This document shows positions 47,923 through 50,447 of a DNA stretch of 50,447 nucleotides, piece after piece. This stretch comes from JBKPDV01 sp046728075 (GTDB lineage Bacteria; Acidobacteriota; Thermoanaerobaculia; UBA5066; Gp7-AA6). How positions within the stretch are numbered: position 1 is the stretch's first letter; each line of letters begins with the position of its first letter. The notes under the pieces are model-generated. The model had not been told where the DNA came from, made no database searches, and was given only the letters and a program-made list of their open reading frames with translations. Position numbers and translations under genes: made by a program. The stretch lies in the NCBI GenBank assembly GCA_046728075.1, contig JBKPDV010000066.1:1-50447 (forward strand), in the 5' to 3' direction.

Positions 47923-48645
47923 GTGCTGATCGACATTCGCGACATCACCAAGGTCTACCAGATGGGAGACCAGCAGGTGCACGCCCTCTCCGGAGTCACG
48001 GTCGGCGTGGATCGCGGGGAGTACGTCGCGATCATGGGGCCGTCAGGATCGGGCAAATCGACGTTGATGAATCTCATCGGGTGCCTCGACACCCCGAGCG
48101 ACGGCTCATACGTCTTGAACGGCCGGGAAGTCGCCAAGATGACCGACGACGAGCTCGCCTCGATCCGCAACCAGGAGATCGGGTTCGTCTTCCAGACATT
48201 CAATCTGCTGCCTCGAACCTCGGCGCTGCAGCAGGTCGAGCTGCCGCTGGTCTATTCGGGCGTCCCGCGAAAAGAGCGGCGCGAGCGCGCGAAGGCGGCG
48301 CTCGACGCCGTCGGCCTCACGGAGCGCGCGCACCACCACCCGAGCGAGCTCTCCGGCGGTCAACGGCAGCGCGTGGCGGTCGCGCGGGCGCTGGTCAACG
48401 ATCCCTCGATTCTGCTTGCCGACGAGCCGACCGGGAACCTCGATTCCCAGACCGGCGGCGAGATCATGGCGCTCTTCGACGAGCTCAATCGGAAAGGCAA
48501 TACGATCGTTCTCGTCACCCACGAAGAGGACATCGCCAGCCACGCCCGGCGGATCGTGCGTCTGCTCGACGGGAAAATCCGCGACGACAAGCCCAATGAC
48601 CGGCGGGTCGTAACGAGCGCGACCACAGCCGCCGCTCCCGCCTAG
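47923..48645 (+). CDS. MacB/LolD-type ABC transporter ATP-binding protein
   Basis: 240 aa from GTG 47923; a GAGGAG tract is about 13 nt upstream. Walker A is GPSGSGKSTLMNLIG, Q-loop FVFQTFNLLPRTSALQQVELPL, signature LSGGQRQRVAVARAL, Walker B ILLADEPTGNLDSQTG, and switch VTHEEDIA. The GCLDTPSDGSYVLNG and NLIG sequences match the MacB/LolD group that works with FtsX-type permeases. No permease or HlyD-type adaptor follows. The TolC-Yip1-ATPase trio therefore looks like part of a tripartite efflux system whose other parts lie elsewhere. Confidence 0.9.
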   Translation: MLIDIRDITKVYQMGDQQVHALSGVTVGVDRGEYVAIMGPSGSGKSTLMNLIGCLDTPSDGSYVLNGREVAKMTDDELASIRNQEIGFVFQTFNLLPRTSALQQVELPLVYSGVPRKERRERAKAALDAVGLTERAHHHPSELSGGQRQRVAVARALVNDPSILLADEPTGNLDSQTGGEIMALFDELNRKGNTIVLVTHEEDIASHARRIVRLLDGKIRDDKPNDRRVVTSATTAAAPA

Positions 48646-48646
48646 C

Positions 48647-48711
48647 GGCCGCTCGCGCTTCGGCGAGGGATCTGCGCCCTGCAGGCGCATCAGGCATGCG
48701 GCTCGCCTGAT
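48647..48711. repeat. Possible half copy of the dispersed repeat plus two hairpins
   Basis: CGAGGGATCTGC here matches the same 12 nt inside the dispersed palindrome at 38.47 kb, followed by TGCGCC/GGCGCA (48673-48689) and ATCAGGC/GCCTGAT (48689-48711) stems. They could terminate transcription of the ATPase gene but have no U-tract. Confidence 0.45.
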
Positions 48712-48792
48712 CGCTCCGTGCGAACCAAAGCAAACACTAGAATCGAATTGCCCGGATCACAAAACACCGCTCTCCAATCGCGGGCGGCCAAG

Positions 48793-48826
48793 AAAAAAGG
48801 CTGCCACGCGGCGCGCGGCAGCCTTT
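48793..48826 (-). terminator. Intrinsic terminator of the Asp-box protein gene
   Basis: AAAGGCTGCC and GGCAGCCTTT form a 10-bp stem with an 11-nt loop. On the minus strand the stem is followed by a T-run (A-run at 48793-48798 on top). It lies 20 nt after the gene's stop codon and may also serve the plus-strand ATPase gene. Confidence 0.85.
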
Positions 48827-48845
48827 CACCGAGCCGAGGCGAGGC

Positions 48846-50447
48846 CTACTGGGCCTTCACCTTCTGGAAGAACACGTCCTCCTCCGGATGGGTCTGGCCC
48901 GAGATCGGGTCCAGCACGTTCACCGGTTCCGTCAGCGTGTTGCGGTTGTCGCCCCATGCGACAGAGACCGAACCATTGTCGCTAGTGACGCTCTGGTACT
49001 CGCCAAGGGCATAGCACACGGCGATCTGCCGGTCGTAGTTTGTCGCCGTAAAGTTGGGTGCGTTGCTCAGCGGAATGTTGGTCGGCGGCAAGAACGAGGA
49101 TGTTCCGGTGACGCGCACGGTCCGGTTCGCCGGGAAGGTATCGCCCCGGTCATGCGAGTTGGCCATGTCCAGATCGATGGACGTGTCGGCGTGCTGGGTG
49201 TAGTAGGAAATGTGGACATCGTTGGGATCCTGATCGATGGCCAGGGACGGCATCACATGGTGCTTGTCGGTGGCGGGATTGACGGTCACCGGCGCATTCC
49301 ACGTATTGCCGCCGTCGTCGGAACGAATGAACCACACGTTGGATCCCGCGGAGCTGCCGAAAACGAGACTGGCAGAATTGCTCCATGCCAGATAAACGAC
49401 TTCGTTGCGGGCCGCCGCGGCTGGCTGCGTGAGTATCCGCGACGCGTTGATGTATCTCGGCAAGCCGAATCTGCCCGGACCCGCATTCGCGGTCCCGTGG
49501 ACGGTCAGACGGAAGTTATTTCCACCGCACTCCGTGAACTCCCCCGGCTGCGTGACCGGCAGCACGATGGGACTCGGCGCGCCCGGAACGTTGAACGTGG
49601 CGAAGTGGAACGTCTCGCCGGCGTCCGAGGAAACCATCATCTGGATGAAGTCCTGGTCGGAGTTGCTGAAGCGGAGAAATGGCACGTACAGAGTCCCTGT
49701 AATCTGATCCACGACGGGATTGGAGGACTGCAGGCAATTCTGGGGATGCGTGGGGTCGGGGTCGGCCGTCGGGACCAAGATGGTCTTTGCCGTCCAGGTG
49801 GCCCCGCCGTCTATGGAGCGGCCGAAGCGAAGCTCGCACGCGGTCTGCTGAAAACTGGTCCATGTCACATAGACGTTGTCGCGGTTCTTGTTCACGGGAT
49901 CCGGACCCACGGCCAGCCATTCCTTGTCGGAGCCGTCATCCTCCTGGACGATCGCTCCCTCGGTCCAGGTCAGGCCCCCATCGGTGGATGAGTTGACCTG
50001 GATGGTGCCGTGGACGTTATCGTCGGCAAGGTTCGCGTAGTAGAAGGTGCCGTGCCGGTCGACGCCGACCGAAGGATCGCCGAAGGTGTCCGTCGTGCCG
50101 GACGACCCTGGCAGAAAACCATTCGTCCAGGTTTTCCCGCCGTCGCTCGACGCAGCGAATCCCGAGATCTGAACGCGATCGGTGATGAGACCGGGCCCCG
50201 AAGGGTTGGGGATGACGTGAAGGCCCGCCGAGTTGTTGTAGCCGACCACGATGTTCTTGCCGAAGGCGGCCGTCGAGACCTCGCTTTGGGTGGCGTGGAC
50301 GAACGGACGGAAACCCGGGAAGATCTGCACGTAATCGCCCGTAGGGGAGCCCGGAGGGGAGTTCGCCTGGACGTTGTCACCGCGGAGGCGAATCTGCGGA
50401 ACCGTGTCGAGCTGGGTCGCGGACGGCAGGAGGTCGGGGAGCAACAC
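48846..50447 (-). CDS. Asp-box (BNR/sialidase-fold) exo-protein, N-terminus beyond the window
   Basis: At least 533 aa. The frame is open to the window edge, so the GTG at 50447 is not necessarily the start. Six Asp-box motifs (S/T-x-D-x-G-x-T-W/F) are spaced along the protein: SSDGGKTWT, STDGGLTWT, SIDGGATWT, SSDAGETFHF, SDDGGNTWN and SHDRGDTF, a six-bladed propeller signature. The Arg triad of true sialidases is not evident, so hydrolase activity is not proven. The absence of Lys-rich segments and the many Thr/Ser/Asn residues suit an extracellular protein. It ends at a strong terminator. Confidence 0.82.
   Translation of the reverse strand: MLLPDLLPSATQLDTVPQIRLRGDNVQANSPPGSPTGDYVQIFPGFRPFVHATQSEVSTAAFGKNIVVGYNNSAGLHVIPNPSGPGLITDRVQISGFAASSDGGKTWTNGFLPGSSGTTDTFGDPSVGVDRHGTFYYANLADDNVHGTIQVNSSTDGGLTWTEGAIVQEDDGSDKEWLAVGPDPVNKNRDNVYVTWTSFQQTACELRFGRSIDGGATWTAKTILVPTADPDPTHPQNCLQSSNPVVDQITGTLYVPFLRFSNSDQDFIQMMVSSDAGETFHFATFNVPGAPSPIVLPVTQPGEFTECGGNNFRLTVHGTANAGPGRFGLPRYINASRILTQPAAAARNEVVYLAWSNSASLVFGSSAGSNVWFIRSDDGGNTWNAPVTVNPATDKHHVMPSLAIDQDPNDVHISYYTQHADTSIDLDMANSHDRGDTFPANRTVRVTGTSSFLPPTNIPLSNAPNFTATNYDRQIAVCYALGEYQSVTSDNGSVSVAWGDNRNTLTEPVNVLDPISGQTHPEEDVFFQKVKAQ

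Overview
The window is 50.4 kb of gene-dense, GC-rich bacterial chromosome with no plasmid, phage or transposase genes. It is mostly housekeeping: a heat-shock operon, translation and tRNA-modification genes, envelope enzymes and a few transport systems. Taxonomic cues (an M23 peptidase with an RKYNTIIFV-type N-terminus, MglA GTPase, PilT, TPR and AIM24 proteins, the rpsP-khpA-rimM-trmD-rplS order, high GC) suggest an Acidobacteriota-like lineage. This is an inference from gene content and style, not a demonstrated placement.

Layout. 1-6.7 kb (minus strand): DUF2520 dehydrogenase, MglA with a long tail, an MltD-like transglycosylase lipoprotein, ComM and a truncated M23 peptidase. 6.9-21.2 kb (plus): hrcA-grpE-dnaK-dnaJ-prmA-rsmE, ilvE, pilT, recX, alaS, a soluble transglycosylase and a TPR-AIM24 protein. 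21.3-24.2 kb (minus): a hexose-phosphate mutase and a membrane-anchored polysaccharide deacetylase. Then pgsA (plus), and trmB, NAD-type isocitrate dehydrogenase, a CNNM/CBS protein and queG (minus). 29.2-35.7 kb: an AI-2E family permease, an unknown zinc-ribbon membrane protein, a methyltransferase plus glycosyltransferase pair, two small proteins, a diguanylate cyclase and a Thr-rich lipoprotein. 35.8-43.2 kb (plus): ffh, rpsP, khpA, rimM, trmD, rplS, rnhB and a large TPR protein. 43.3-48.6 kb (plus): two oligopeptide ABC ATPases, a TolC-like protein, a Yip1-domain protein and a MacB/LolD-type ATPase. The right end is a truncated Asp-box (sialidase-fold) protein on the minus strand.

The most unusual signal is not a gene. 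About twenty gene junctions carry short tandem arrays of mostly 7-nt units (8, 9 or 11 nt at a few). They are usually arranged as two arms in inverted orientation around a 15-65 nt spacer. The unit sequence differs from locus to locus, but a few unit families (GTCGACA, GCTGTCA, AGTTCAA, GGCGAAA) recur at unrelated junctions. The arrays fill the space from one gene to the next so tightly that they contain many stop codons, supply several TTG start codons and encode a few protein ends. They occur between co-directional, convergent and divergent genes, so they are not simply terminators. In one case the two arms lie about 1 kb apart and enclose the whole oppF-like gene. At pilT/recX the array sits where the recX start codon should be. 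A second, distinct dispersed palindrome lies between rimM and trmD, with a possible half copy near 48.65 kb. No intergenic stretch exceeds 300 bases.
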